Assembly: GCA_963978545.1 (NCBI GenBank) | Contig: OZ021722.1 | Location: forward strand, 2,980,001-3,044,000 | Direction: 5' to 3' | DNA: 64,000 nt | Origin: Linyphia triangularis | Lineage: Eukaryota; Arthropoda; Arachnida; Araneae; Linyphiidae | Shown here: positions 33,031-45,761 of the stretch, piece by piece | How the letters are laid out: every line of letters begins with the position of its first letter | Numbering within the stretch: the stretch's first letter is position 1 | Translations under genes and position numbers: made by a program | Notes under the pieces: generated by a model | What the model was told of the DNA's origin: nothing | Seen by the model: only the letters and a program-made list of their open reading frames with translations | The model's database searches: none

Positions 33031-33979
33031 CCCCAAAAAAACACTTTTGAAAAGTAGAAGAACCACCAACCTCAAAAACACAAAAAACTTTCTTACAATA
33101 AAAAAATCATAAACATGATGAAAATTTTCAGCCACAAACACAGTGATATAAAAAAATGGCCAACCTCTTATTAGAACTCTCGGTTGTGACTCGCTTACGA
33201 ATGTATGCTTACTTAATTTATTTTTAACATTTAAGTTCCGCTCCCATAAAAATTTACGCTGCTTGAGGTTGGCGCCCGTCATAGGAATATTAACAATGCT
33301 TGCGTTTAAACTAATTTATGGATGTTTACACGAATATTTGAGTTTATGATTTCATTTGGATGGGTAGGAAATACAAAGTGGTGTAAATATTCATGCTCGT
33401 GTAATTTTCAAAATAGTATAAAGAAACTGTGCTCAAACGCTTGCATTTGAATCGTTATTAAGAATTTTTTAAGTAGGAAACTAAAGTGTTTCTGGTAAGC
33501 TTTTGTTTGGTTGATACATACATTTTGGAAAGTTTTTATGTGTGGGGGGTTTTAAAGCGTCAAATGCAAGCGTTTGAGCACAGTTTCTCTATACTATTTT
33601 GAAAATTACACGAGCATGAATATTTACACCACTTTGTATTTCCTACCCATCCAAATGAAATCATAAACTCAAATATTCGTGCAAACATCCATAAATTAGT
33701 TTAAACGCAAGCATTGTTAATATTCCTATGACGGGCGCCAACCTCAAGCAGCGTAAATTTTTATGGGAGCGGAACTTAAATGTTAAAAATAAATTAAGTA
33801 AGCATACATTCGTAAGCGAGTCACAACCGAGAGTTCTAATAAGAGGTTGGCCATTTTTTTATATCACTGTGTTAGTGGCTGAAAATTTTCATCATGTTTA
33901 TGATTTTTTTATTGTAAGAAAGTTTTTTGTGTTTTTGAGGTTGGTGGTTCTTCTACTTTTCAAAAGTGTTTTTTGGGGG
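33031..33979. repeat. Near-perfect large inverted repeat, 420-bp arms
   Basis: The left arm (33031-33450) and right arm (33560-33979) are reverse complements with only about four differences that I find. A 109-bp unique spacer (33451-33559) lies between. The same roughly 82-residue reading occurs in both arms on opposite strands; it is not a recognised protein. A transcript across both arms would fold into a long hairpin. Confidence 0.93.
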
Positions 33980-34055
33980 ATATCATAAATTTTTTTTAAA
34001 AACTGACGACTTCTCTTTTTTGAATTTGTCCGTTTCATCGTTTTTCTATTTATCC

Positions 34056-34455
34056 CCTATGGTAAACCTGGTACCAGGGATATTCATAATTCTTCAAACT
34101 GAGTTCGACGATACCTTACATGCAATAATTATCTTTAAAATTGATAAATCGAAAGTGGTATCAATAGCATACCTGGTACTTTAAACATTCATAATTCATC
34201 AAAACAAAAGTCCAACATGCCATATTTATCTTGGAAAATGATAAACCGAAAGTGGTACTACCTATGCTAGACCTGGTACCTTAAACATTCATAATTTTTC
34301 AAGACAAGTCTAACGGCACCCAACATGCCATATTTATCTTCAAAATTGATAAACCAGAAGTAGTACCACCTATGGTACACCTGGTACCATGAATATTCAT
34401 AATTCTTCAAGTTGAGTTCAATGATATCTTGCATGCCAAAATCTACTTGAAAATT
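34056..34455. repeat. Tandem repeat, about four units of 100-115 bp
   Basis: Recurring strings: ACCTGGTACC, ATTCATAATTCTTCAA, CATGCCATATTTATCTT, ATTGATAAACCGAAAGTGGT. Confidence 0.75.
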
Positions 34456-34604
34456 GACAAATTGGTTGAATGCGGACGGCAGTAACCATCAAAATCTACC
34501 ACGAACGAGTACTAGAAACTTGTGTATGGCAACTCAACTCCCAAAACTTAAAGAAATACGTTGCCATTGACAAAGATCCTGTCTGCCAAGTTTCAGCTCG
34601 ATTG

Positions 34605-34757
34605 GTTAGTTTGTAAGCACAACGACCTATTTTGGTGCATAATAACGACTAATCAGTCCGGGACCCACAGCTTAACGTGGATTCCGAATCACAACGAACA
34701 TCCACACCTAACACAGGAATCAAATCCGGCACCTTTAACTTACAAGGCCAGAGCGTG
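34605..34757 (-). mobile_element. SINE-B, reverse, diverged
   Basis: TTGGTTAGTTTGTAAGCACAACGACC tail side, GACTAATCAGTCCGGGACCC body, and GGAATCAAATCC for the B box. Some 80% of positions appear shared with the copy at 6179. Confidence 0.75.
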
Positions 34758-37441
34758 CATCCCATTGAAAGTTTATACTAATAAATTGTTACAAATAAAT
34801 ATTACAAGTTTTTTACAGTCTAATAAATATTGCAGTATAAATTATTTTTATTATACAAAGCATTATTTTGGTTCACATAATAACCCATTGATATTTGACA
34901 AAATTTAAAATATTTTCTTAACAACAATTTTAAAATTCACTATGAAATTACAATTTTGATGATATATGATTCTACAATTTCATTTTACAAAGGAAAGTAA
35001 AAATCAACACATCTTTAAAAAAGAATGACATTTTTGCAAATTCCATTAGCCAATCGCAATGCGTGGTTCATTTAGTCCTCTGTAATGAGTTGACTGGGAC
35101 GTCAGCTCGTATAACCCCCACATTTATACTTTGCCCATAGTATCTTGCAACAAAATGTGATTGTTTTCATTTTTCAATGGAGATTTCCCAAAATTAAAAT
35201 GTTTTTGAAAGTTAACTCTCTCTAAATTGTCATACAGTTCAAATAACACATGCAACTTTAAGAACAAATATTTCTCTTTAATTCTGTCTCTTCAAAAATT
35301 AAATTATTTAAATTTTAAAGATGTTATAAGCCATATAATTATAGTCCAATTCGTTCTCCTATACTTTAACATTACGTTAAAACTCACTTAAGCCTAACAT
35401 GTCGGAAAAACTAACTTCCAAATGATAGCAAACCTGTTTGGCAACTTTTGGCATATATATCTGAACCTCAATTACAAGCTGATCGCCTTTATCTGTCGCC
35501 AAATTATGAAATGAAAAAAAGTGGTTTTAAATTAATTAAAAATAGAAATAATTATTTAATGAAGTTCAAACCAGCGTAGGATTTTAAGTTGAAACATTCC
35601 GCATCCTATAATTCAATCCGTTTGAAGATCTATAGATTAGTTAGGGCTGTACTTTTGTCTAAATTTTTACATCAAAATCGGGCTAGAACTCGTTTTTTTA
35701 TTTCGTTTTGGAATTTTCAATATTTTTTTTCTTCGTTGTCTTTTGTCCTAGGTACTCAATTTTTTTTTCTTTGAAAGATATCACCGAGACAAATCTATGG
35801 TATTTTTTGTATAATTATGTGAAGTTTCGTAAGCGCGCTAGAAAATAGTCAATTTCGGCTTTTTCGCTGGAAGTTATGCAGAGAATAGATACTTACTGTC
35901 GTTTCTGCCTTTTTTAAGGTTGGTGGCGAAACGACCGTTTCGTCTGATAACATGCAATAAATCCAATGCAGAGTTGCCACAGAACCGGGAAAACCTGGAA
36001 ATCAGGGAAATATCAGGGAGCTTTCTGATTCTGGAAAATGTCAGGGAACTTTTTAAAATTTCATGAAAATCAGGAAAATTTAGTATTGTTTCAGGCTCGT
36101 TCATCCCTATTTTGGGGCTATTTGCATGGAGATTTGTAGTGGTAAGCCATTACAAGTTTAATGTTACGGAATAATTTGAATTCTTCATTACCAGCAAAAC
36201 TATTTTTGAAAAATTGCATATTATCTCTTTAGCATACATGTTCTATTTGATCAGGGTGCTCGACATCTGGAAAATTGAGGAAATTTGAAAAAAAGTTTGC
36301 CCTAAAATCGGGGAATTTTTAGAAATCTGTCAGGGAAATCAGGGAATTATCAGGGAACTTTTTTTCCTGAATTTTGTGGCCAGCCTGCAATGGCAGCCCG
36401 TGGTCGAAAATGATACTGCAGCCAGAAACTCCTCAACAATCCCCCTCGTTTTCACTCGTTATAATTAGCATATTTTTTAACAGTGATTACTCGAGTTTTA
36501 TGGTGCCAAAGAAATTATGGTTGGAAATTATGGTTCGTAATATCATTCTTAATGTTTTGAACCTTCATCTAGTTTTTAGTATGTACAGTATTTTTAATAG
36601 AATTTTTTTAACACTTAAAGTAGAAAAAATTTGCACTTAAAAATCTAACAAAATTCATTTTATTTTACAAACAATTTGACTGAGGCTCAAAACATCTAAT
36701 AGTTAATGCAGATTTGAATTCTCAAATCAATTTTCGAAAAGATTACATCAAACTTCAGTTATCACTGTTGAAATTTCACTTGCCAAAAACACAATTTTTC
36801 AGATAATGAGTTTAAATTAACAAATTTATTTTCAGAACAATATAGTGCTTCAAACTAATAAAATAACTCTCTAGCCTTCAGATGATACCATTATCTTGAA
36901 AAAAATCCATATACAGATTATTTTAAACCAGAAGTCCTCAAGGGCAGCCGAAGTCTGAAAATCGCTCATCTGACAGACACTCTGCACATTATGTGGAGGG
37001 AAGGCTCTATTGGATTCCAATAGTTACTAATAGCATGGCAACGTCGCAGCCAAAACGCGTTTCAGGAACACATGACTGCAGTTCGGAGGAAGATCACCTT
37101 GATTAGAAACTCTACTTTTTCCTCGTGGATTGAGTATTGAGGCAAGAAGTTTATCGGATTTTTTTTACATTTGCCGTAGAAATGAGATCTTCATTTTAGA
37201 AAATTGTAAAATGTACAATTTTAGTTTTGAACTTATAAATTTTGAATCAACCCGGCTACACCGGGCTGTAATGCACGAGCCGCCACTGTTCACTCGTCGT
37301 TGATGGCAATGTTTTCTAACAAGTTTGGAGTTGTTATTAAAAGGCCGCTTTTACAAGTGTTTCTATTTCCTCACGTCAGACTTATCAGATCTTACTCACT
37401 TTGCATTATTCAGCTACCAAGTTAAATTTTAACAGGTACAA
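34758..37441. other. AT-rich intergenic sequence with CAGGGAA-type repeats
   Basis: Two clusters of short CAGGGAA and GGAAAAT repeats (35985-36085, 36245-36375) resemble those at 4745-4870. No coding sequence or RNA gene was recognised. The ORFs here are short and low-complexity. Confidence 0.45.
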
Positions 37442-38327
37442 TCTCTCTATATATAAGGCAAAGCCCTCACTCACTCATCACTAATTCTCCCACTTCCCAC
37501 ATAGTCACAACTCTGAAAATCGGCACAAATATCAACAATGGTAAAAATAGAAAAAGTAAGCTATTCCGATCTCGATTAACCCACTTTAAGGGGTCGAAAA
37601 GGGGTTAAACGTTCCAAACAAGGGATATTCGAATATCCTACTTCCCATTTGGTCACAACTCTAAAAATTGGTGCGAATATCAATAAAGTCAAACGAAGAA
37701 AAACTAAGCTATTCCGATCTCGATTACCCCACTTTAAGGGGTGGAAAAAGGGTTAAACGTTCCAAGCGAGGAATATTCGAATGTCCCACTTCCGACATGG
37801 CCACAATTTTGAAAATTGGTTTAAATACCAACAATGTTAAACATAGAAAAAGCATGCTAATCCGATCTCGGTCAACCCCCTTTAAGAGGTCGAAAAGGGG
37901 TTAAATGTTCCAAGCGAGGGATATCCGAATGTTCTTCTTCCAATGTAGTCATAGTTCCGATATTTGGTGCAAATGTTAAAAAAATAAGTTATTCCAATAT
38001 CGATTAACGAATTTTTAAGGGATGAAAAGTCGACGCAATATTGAAACTATACGAGGATTAACTTAATGTCTCAATTTCAATACAGCTACTACTTTGAAAT
38101 TTAGAACTAAGAGCAAAGATAAACACAATAAACTATTCCAATTTACTATTCCCAATTATAAATTTCGTTTAAAATGTCAACAAAGGAAAGTTCCTATTTT
38201 GATAAATCAATTTGTCGGGATTGAAATGGGAGCAAACGTCTGAAGTGTATGTAGAATACATGAATGTCTTTTGATCGCTAAAATGCTAATGGTAAAATTT
38301 CGTAGCGCAGCACGGGTATTCAGCTAG
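37442..38327 (+). mobile_element. Non-autonomous Helitron (886 bp)
   Basis: Starts TCTCTCTATATATAAGGC after A (37441) and ends GCACGGGTATTCAGCTAG before T (38328). That is the TC...CTAG termini and A|T insertion typical of Helitrons, with no target-site duplication. The usual 3' hairpin is not clear to me. The interior is a tandem array of 148-bp units starting at 37488, 37636, 37784 and 37932, with motifs TCCCACTTCCC, TATTCCGATCTCGATTA, CACTTTAAGGGGT and GGGTTAAACGTTCCAA. There is no Rep/helicase ORF. Confidence 0.82.
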
Positions 38328-38995
38328 TGTAAACACATTATTGAAATTCATTGAAAACTTTCAAGTCATTACGACGTTTGTTAATTTTTTTTTATTTCCA
38401 GGTAAATATTTATTCGTTTCCTATTTATTCATAAATATTTATTCGTTTCCTATTTATTCATAAATATTTATATTAAATATTTATTAGTAACAGAATATCA
38501 AAATGCACTCAATCTTTTATTTTTGCTGATTAAAACATTTTTATTATTCATTTATTAAAAATTCTTCAATGATCGATTAAATACTATTCTAGCGCGATTG
38601 GTTCTGGAAAAAAAGATTTATTAGTATTCCGTTAAAGCGACCTTTTAGTGACAGTTACCGTTACAAATTCGATAGAATTAATTGTCATCGACTTCGAATC
38701 TATCTGCCAAATTTCAGCTCAATTTCACAATAGCAAAAGAGTTAATTAAGCCTTTGAGAGTCGCCCGCCATCAACATTTTTCCTAACCGTATTTTTCTTA
38801 TAGAATGAAAACGATTCAAATGAAGAGTTTACAAATAATGTTTTATTTTATTTATGTCTTCTTTATCTTAGTCATCGAACGGCTACCAATTGATGTAAAA
38901 AAAAAAATATTATATCTTCCCCAAACCAAGGTCAAATAAAACAGAAAAATCTCAGTTTAAGGCAACAAAACCCCTTTTTCTAATGCATTGTAATG
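38328..38995. other. AT-rich sequence, no gene
   Basis: A short direct repeat of AAATATTTATTCGTTTCCTA lies at about 38403-38460. The rest is unassigned. Confidence 0.45.
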
Positions 38996-39186
38996 AATGA
39001 GGGAACCGCCCCAGCATCTTGTGTGCGAGGGCGGCCTCACACGTTGGCCCCCGAAAATGGGGGCGCGTGTAAACGGAGGCCTTGGCCTCCGTCCCAACCA
39101 TGCTCTTACTTTGCCCGGATTCGAACCGGGACACAGAGGAACTGCGGAGAGTTACGCTAGCCACTATACCACTGCGCGGCGACCAC
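38996..39186 (-). mobile_element. SINE-C, GC-rich tRNA-derived element
   Basis: On the minus strand it starts GTCGCCGCGCAGTGGTATAG, then TGGCTAGCGTAACTC and the B box GGTTCGAATCC (complement of GGATTCGAACC at 39117-39127). The body holds hairpins CGGAGGCCTTGGCCTCCG and GCCCCCGAAAATGGGGGC. It is far richer in GC than its surroundings. No clear target-site duplication. Confidence 0.72.
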
Positions 39187-39289
39187 TCATGCTGATAAAT
39201 AGGAAGATTTCATTCGCACATTTTGGATTGCTGAAATTTAGAGTTTTGAGTCGATTTTCAATACCTTCTCCCTCTCTCTCTCTCTTCTT

Positions 39290-39385
39290 TTTTTCCCGCC
39301 TTTTTTTTTTTTTTTTTTTTTTAATTTTTTTTTTTTTTTTTTTTTTTTTTTATATTATTGTTTTATTATTATTATTATTATTTAG
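39290..39385. repeat. Poly(T) and TTA microsatellite
   Basis: Two long T runs with a short break, followed by (TTA)n. Confidence 0.9.
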
Positions 39386-39523
39386 TTACGAAATGATTAT
39401 TGGAAAGTTTTTATGTATACGGATACTTCGTAAAAAACTTTTTTAAATAATTTTCTTATACAAAAACGATTTAATACCACGGTACATTGGATATTAATAA
39501 CGAATTAATAATAATTTTATTAA

Positions 39524-40720
39524 TCTATAGTAATAAAACTATCTGTCTGTCTGTGGCTCTGAGAATCTATAGAAACCTACTTAAAATTGGAGTAGAGCTC
39601 TGAAATTTTCAACATAGGAAGTTTTGGCTTTCTAATTTCATGTATGTCAAACAGAATGTTAAAATTTTAATTAGTTCTTTTTTAATTAATTTATTTTTTA
39701 CAAAGTGACTTGAAATAGAGATACAGCTCTGATATTTTGAACATAAGTAGTTTTAGCCTTCTAATTGGACTTTTGAAAAACAGAACGTTAAAATTTTATT
39801 TAGTTATTTTTTAATTTTCTTAATTAATTAAAAAAAAATTTACAAAACGACTTTTAATAAAGCTACAGTTCTGAAATTTTCAACATAAATAGTTTCGGCC
39901 CTCTAGTTGATCTTTTGAAAAACAGAATTTTTAATTTTGATTTAGTTCTTTTTTAATTAATTTTTTTAATTAATTAATAAATATTTTACAAAACGATTTC
40001 CAATAGGGCTACAGTTCTGAAATTTTCAACATAAGTAGTTTCGGCCTTCTAATTGGTCTTTTGAAAAACAGAATTTAAATTTTTTATTTAGTTCTTTTTT
40101 AATTAATTTTTTTAATTAATTAATAGTTTACAAAATGATTTCTAATAAGGCTACATTTCTGAAATTTTCAACACAAATATTTTTAGCCTTCTAATTGGAC
40201 TTTTGACAAAAAGAACGTAAAAATTTTAATTTGTTTTAAATGAATTTTTAATTAATATTTCCACAAAAAGTGACTTCTAATAGGCCTAGAGCGCTGAAAG
40301 TTTCAGCATAAGTAGTTTTGACTTTCAAATTTTGCTTTTTACAAATATCATGTGTTAAAATATTCTTAAAGGGGTGTTGTATTATAGTTTTTAAAGGGGA
40401 ATTTTTTTATGTTTCTCGACAAGGGAGGGATTTCTAATATTAAGGCTTTACTTAGCAATTAATTTTTAGTGTGTGAGGCGACCTTACGCTTAAGTAGCAA
40501 TGAACCTTTCAATGAGTTAAGTAAGCCTGTGCTTATGTGTCAATGACTTTTTCAGCGAGCAAAGCGAGCTCGATTTTGCGTTGCGATGAAACTTTCTACG
40601 TGTGATGCGCCAAAAATTGGGGTCTATACACCAATGACTGATATCCGCAAAGCGTTGCCTCACAGCTGGCTAAAATAATGCACATGGTAAAATTTCGTGG
40701 CGAAGCACCGGTATATGACT
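39524..40720 (+). mobile_element. Helitron-like element with about six internal units
   Basis: Begins A|TCTATAGTAATAAAAC with CTGTCTGTCTGTG. It contains about six units of 120-145 bp, each with GCTMCAGNTCTGAAATTTTCA, ATAAGTAGTTTTGGCCTTCT and TTTTGAAAAACAGAA. It ends with AAATTTCGTGGCGAAGCAC, which matches the 3' region of the Helitron at 37442-38327, but the final CTAG is not preserved. Confidence 0.6.
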
Positions 40721-40784
40721 GAATCGGGGTGGTAGGCGCTAACTAACCCACCTGTAGTTATCCAATGGAATTATATATATATAT

Positions 40785-41522
40785 TGTTACGAATTTTTGT
40801 ATATTTCTAAATATTTCGTAATGTTAATTTTATAAATAGGAAAATTTATGTACATTTTGCATAAGGCAGTGTAATAGTGCGTCTTAAGTTGGCTTCCCTG
40901 CAATATGGGTCTTAATGCTTGATAACGAGTTTTACAGAGATAACGCTGGGAAGCGAGTTTTACAAGGAGCAGGGCATTTAACATTATGGTAATGACAATC
41001 TCGCCAAATTGGCGAGATAGAGCCAAGTTGGAGACGGTTTTGGCGACTAATCTTTGTCTCCAAATTTGGCGATAAATAGCCAAATGTCGCCAAACTTGGC
41101 GACATTTTCGGTCCCCATGTACATGTATAGGACTTTTCGACTACGATCTGGAAAGTTCTCCAAATATCTACCTCTAGAAGATTCACGAAGTATTGACTCC
41201 TCTATAAGACCTGCCGTGAGTGGAGTTGGTTGGTTAGTCAGTGAGTTTACTGGAATTACTGAGTTGAGATACTGAGTCTCAGTGAGCGTTCAGAGAGTAC
41301 CGAAAGCGAACTGTATTGCATTGTCTTCTGCGGTGATTTAGCAGTTGTGTGTCAAGTTTAACTGCTGTTTTGTGCTCTATTGTTGTGTATAGAGCTGTAT
41401 TGAGTCTACTAGAACGAGATGTTCTGGAGTTGTACAGGAATCTGTGAAGAGTTATATCGGAATAATTTTCTGCAAGTGTTGATCTGCTTTGGCTTCAAAT
41501 CTTTCGAACCCATCCACGCACA
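40785..41522 (+). mobile_element. Solo LTR, family L, forward
   Basis: TGTTACGAATTTTTGTATAT... to CATCCACGCACA. The last bases are altered relative to CCACGCAACA, and the right ATAT lies 2 bp further on. A cluster of TTTGGCGA motifs lies at 41000-41105. The TATA box is degenerate here (CTCTATAAGACC). Confidence 0.83.
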
Positions 41523-44500
41523 AAATATACAAATATATAAATACAGATATTTTCTGCCGCAATATGAGTGAATGAATATGTTAAAAATTCTGTAGATAAT
41601 ACCGTATGTAGATTAAGGGATAAATTGATAACCCAGAAAAGATGCAACAAAATTGTCAGGTAATTTAATAATAGTTGCTCTCCTTTAATTTGGAAACAAA
41701 CATTTCCATGGAACACTAGAAAACTTTCGTTACAAGTATAATACAAAGTCATAAACCATTCATAGTTTTTAGTCGTGAGTGTATGGTGTATATTATTATT
41801 TAGTTCTTTAAATAATATATTTTTCTTAAACCAATTTCCACTTTCACCGAGGAGGTATGATGGTTCGTGAATCCCATTAAGGCGGGTTCCCCAGTAGGCC
41901 TATTTCCTTTATTACTTTTAAAATTCACTCATTCGCGAGTCATGTTGAAAAATCGTAACATACAGCTAAAGTCAGGAGGTCATCGACTGTATGTTTCAAG
42001 TCAAGTGATATATAAGTCTTAGTCAGATAGTCGCAGTTGGAAAGTTAAAATCGAGATCATAATTGGGAACTCTTAGAAAGTCATAGTCAAGAAGTTACAG
42101 GTCGGTAAAGTCACAAAGCATAATAGTCGTTCTTTGACAGTCAGACAGCAAAAAAATTCGTTTGGAAACAAAGCGCTTGAAGCGTTTCCATTTCCCGTTA
42201 TTTGCTTAATCCTAGTATAAGTGACACGGTGGATTTGGCGACATTGGCATGGTGGATTTCATGATATGTTATGTTTTTGCATACGCTAATTCTTGGCAAC
42301 AATCGGAAAAACGTTATTTCGACGTTGACCACTGTTTGGCGACAAGCGTCAACGCGACATTTTGCAAAATCGCGCCAAGAGTGTAACGTATACTAGGATT
42401 TTACCGTTCTTATTAGCAGTGTCCTTTCAGACCAGCTTAATGACTGGAATAGCAGCTGAGTTGGACTGACGGGTTGGCGATAAAAGTGGACATCTCTTCT
42501 GGTCTTCCGGCCAGCATCCCAGAGTATTTCAGTGGAAGAAACTCTTCCACGACAGCTGCATTGAGGTACCTCAGCTTCAGTTACCTCCTGGGTTGTTTGG
42601 AGCGTTGCACAGAATCTGCGTTTAGTAAATAATCATTGAGTTGAAAACTCCATTTTGTTTATAAACTTTAAAAAAACACTTTTATATTAGCAGTGGTAAA
42701 TATTTCAAGACAAATTGATAAACGTCAATATATCACATAATGTTTTTTTTTTTTTTTGTTTTTTTTTAATTACACTAATATCATTATCATTGGAAAACAT
42801 TAATTGGTAATTTTATGCTTAACTATTCTGTACTTGACTTATCATTCATTTATGATTTATCGCTATATATGTTCCATGTTATAAAAAAGATTTTATTGCC
42901 TTTGCAAAATGTGCATTGAATTCATTATTAATCCCATAACTATTTGTCATTTTAATATTGCTAGTTTTACAACAAATAGCTTATCTTGGCTCTTCATCTG
43001 ATGACTTCTTATTCGAAGATTTTATTCAGATTCTAATCTGGTTTTATTTGGTTATGATATAAAATACCCCAGAAATACAGGGCCAGTGTGTTCTTATGAA
43101 AGGCTTTACTCTTTTTAAGGGAATACATCTCATATTTATTATGAACGGATCAGAGCTGAATAGCAGCCAAATCCGCACATCTGTATTGCATTCTTTACTC
43201 GAAATTTTTTTAAACTAATTTAAGAGATATAACCTTAAATGTGTATTCCTTTCCTCCTCAATTTCTTATTATAACCTCCCAATCAGCGATAAGGCTCTTT
43301 TTACAACTATGGGACCATATAACAGCGTTTTATGCATTGTTAGAGTCATAGGATGCCGATGGTATTGCTGTACATAGAATTTGGCTGTATCCATGGGGTT
43401 CTTAGAAAATCTCTTTGTATCAGTTTTATAACTACTAGATAATATTTCTAAAATTATCTTCAATCAGTGAATCAAATAGACATTAATTCCCGTAGTTTCA
43501 GTAGTCAGACCATATTGTTGAAAACTAAATTAAACCACTTTACATATTTAAATTTTAATCATGTAAAAGTGGGTCGAAATTATTCCTTTAGTCGTATTTT
43601 CATGACTAAAGGAAACATTTCCTTCTATTTTGGTGATTGTCGTATTTAATTACTACCTTATTATTATATACAGAATGTCAAAATAAAACGTATGTCGAAC
43701 GCAATTACGTAAGCGGGAACATTTAGAAAAAAAGAACTGTCAAATCAATTGGCGCCATTGATAAAACATTCGAGAGCTGTACACTGTTATTATTTCAGTA
43801 GTATAATTTTGTGCAATAATAAAATATATTTGAACAAATGATATTGCATGATAACCCTAACTATAATTTGTGTTACTATTATTGTATTTGGAAAAATAAT
43901 TGTATTTGGAACAATATTTCCCATAAAATTCCAAAAAAAGAAACTACACATTTGTTTTGTATTTTTCTTACGATTTTTATTATATATATTCTATGTCTGA
44001 ACTAACTAAAAAAAAAATAGCTTTTAGCAACTTTAAGGTCCTGTAGGGGCTATGCAGAAAAATCTGTTCAGAAGTTGTTTTGAATAGGACATTCTTAAAA
44101 TGAACCCAAAACGTCTTATTAATAAATCCATTGTAAAAGGTGTTTCTCAACAAGGTACCTACCTCTTCAAAAAAGTTAACTCGCAGACACCTATAAAACA
44201 TTCCTTTTTCTCCACAATTACCAATCTTCCGCACACTCCGTTGTCGAAATTCATGCTTTTAAAAATGTAACATATAAAAACAAAATTTTTAATATAAATC
44301 CTTTTATATGCATTGTCAATTTTTATATTCATGACATTGCGACAATTCTGTTGTTAGCGTGTGCTTGATGTTTAATATTAAATATAAAAAACATCTCTAT
44401 CTAGAAAAGTATGCGGCAAACTACTTTTCAAAATTTATTTATTAAAAATTAATGGGAATTTATGCATTCACGTCTAAATATTTGTTTTATTTACTCTTAT

Positions 44501-45463
44501 CAAAACAATGTTGGCAACAGGAAAGAGTTTCAACAATGATCGGTCAAATGGGATTTATTACTATTCCAAAGCGATTATAGAAATGGTACATTTTCCATAA
44601 TCGAAATGGTTGAAACACACGAACCGTCCTGCTAATTGACATAACAAATACACAAAAGAGCCTGCTCATTAGCTAATTAATACACTTCGCACTGACATCT
44701 ATTTGAAGCAACAATCCAGCACCTCCTCTGAAGCAACAAAGACAGACATCTGTCAATCCGCTGAAAAAAGCAACCTTCTCACGCCGAGGCAGCTCCATAA
44801 AAATCCCCATAATAATAGAAATTATCCCTCGTGTCCATGCCTTAACGTGAGAAACACACGCACTTTCAAGGATTTCTGTTTAAAAAACTGTTATATCATT
44901 TTTTGGATCCGGCAAGTTAAACCCTTTCTTTCATTCCGGCACTTTTATTGAAAATGTTTGTTAATCCGACAAAAGTTTTTTATCGTCTGTGTGCATTTTG
45001 TGAAAGAAGCAAGGGCAGAAAAGCCGTTGAATGACTGCTTTTGTTGCCAAATGACAACAACTGTGGCACTGTTGTGTTTTGTGAGTGACCTCAGTTGTAG
45101 CATAATTATCGCATTGGATGTTTGTGGATTAGATCATCAACTAGATCAGGCAGATTTTTCTGCGCTAAAGAGTCAAACGCTCAATAATCAGAATCGCAAA
45201 TTTTTTAGAGAGCCGGTTCTCAATTCCGGATATTTTTTATACAGTTTTTATGGTATGAAAAATCGACACCGATGAGACTAGTTCATTTTTTATTTGGAAA
45301 TATTTCATACATTTCAGTCCATTCTTTCTTAAATTCCCAATTTTTCCCGTTTTGACAAAGTCATGTCATGAGGAGGGTGCCTATAAAATGTTGGACATAT
45401 TTTGATGTTGAATAATTCATAAAATAATAAATTTAAATTCATAACACTAGTAGTTAGATAGAC
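41523..45463. other. Long AT-rich stretch without recognised gene
   Basis: A moderately GC-rich block at 42390-42620 has no open frame of note. Poly(T) lies at about 42747-42769. Scattered ORFs of 60-105 codons (for example 44703-44951 and 44958-45275) show no domain that I recognise. Confidence 0.4.
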
Positions 45464-45698
45464 TCAAAAAGTTTTGTGGTCAAATGGACTTCCACATGTG
45501 CACCGTTCGGCGCGCACGAATATCAAGAGTGTAGTCAATTTCGCGCCAATTAACGAGCAAGCATCCGCGGCTGTAATCCCGACACTTTCCTCCTGGTAAA
45601 CGATGTCCTTTACGAATTCCCAAAGGAAAAAATCCAGTGGCGATTTGGAGGGCCAAGAAGGAAAAACGCACGATATTTGCAAAAGAAATGATATTCAA
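45464..45698 (-). pseudogene. Decayed mariner-type transposase C-terminus
   Basis: One minus-strand frame contains PLDFFLWEFVKDIVYQE, the conserved block around the third catalytic acidic residue of many Tc1/mariner-type transposases. The usual SPDL before it is reduced, with the catalytic D apparently lost. Downstream similarity (W-x-E-I-D-Y-x-L-D-I, then GAHVE) continues only by switching to the other two frames, so at least two frameshifts are present. The N-terminal part is absent. It is a relic and cannot be functional. Confidence 0.6.
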
Positions 45699-45761
45699 AT
45701 GGGAAAAGGAGATTTGCTATGGCAACATTCACTATAAATGACAATATATGAGTTATTCTAT

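Noticed and set aside
32998..33988. Two matching ORFs of 86-94 codons in opposite orientation
   Set aside because: They are mirror images created by the inverted repeat, contain no recognised domain and end in low-complexity F/L-rich sequence.
37442..38070. CRISPR-like array of 148-bp repeats
   Set aside because: The units are contiguous, diverged and long, with no short repeats separated by unique spacers, and they lie inside Helitron ends in a eukaryotic genome.
39107..39180. A functional tRNA gene
   Set aside because: There is a tRNA-like head, but no cloverleaf with paired acceptor stem could be drawn, and it continues directly into a SINE body.
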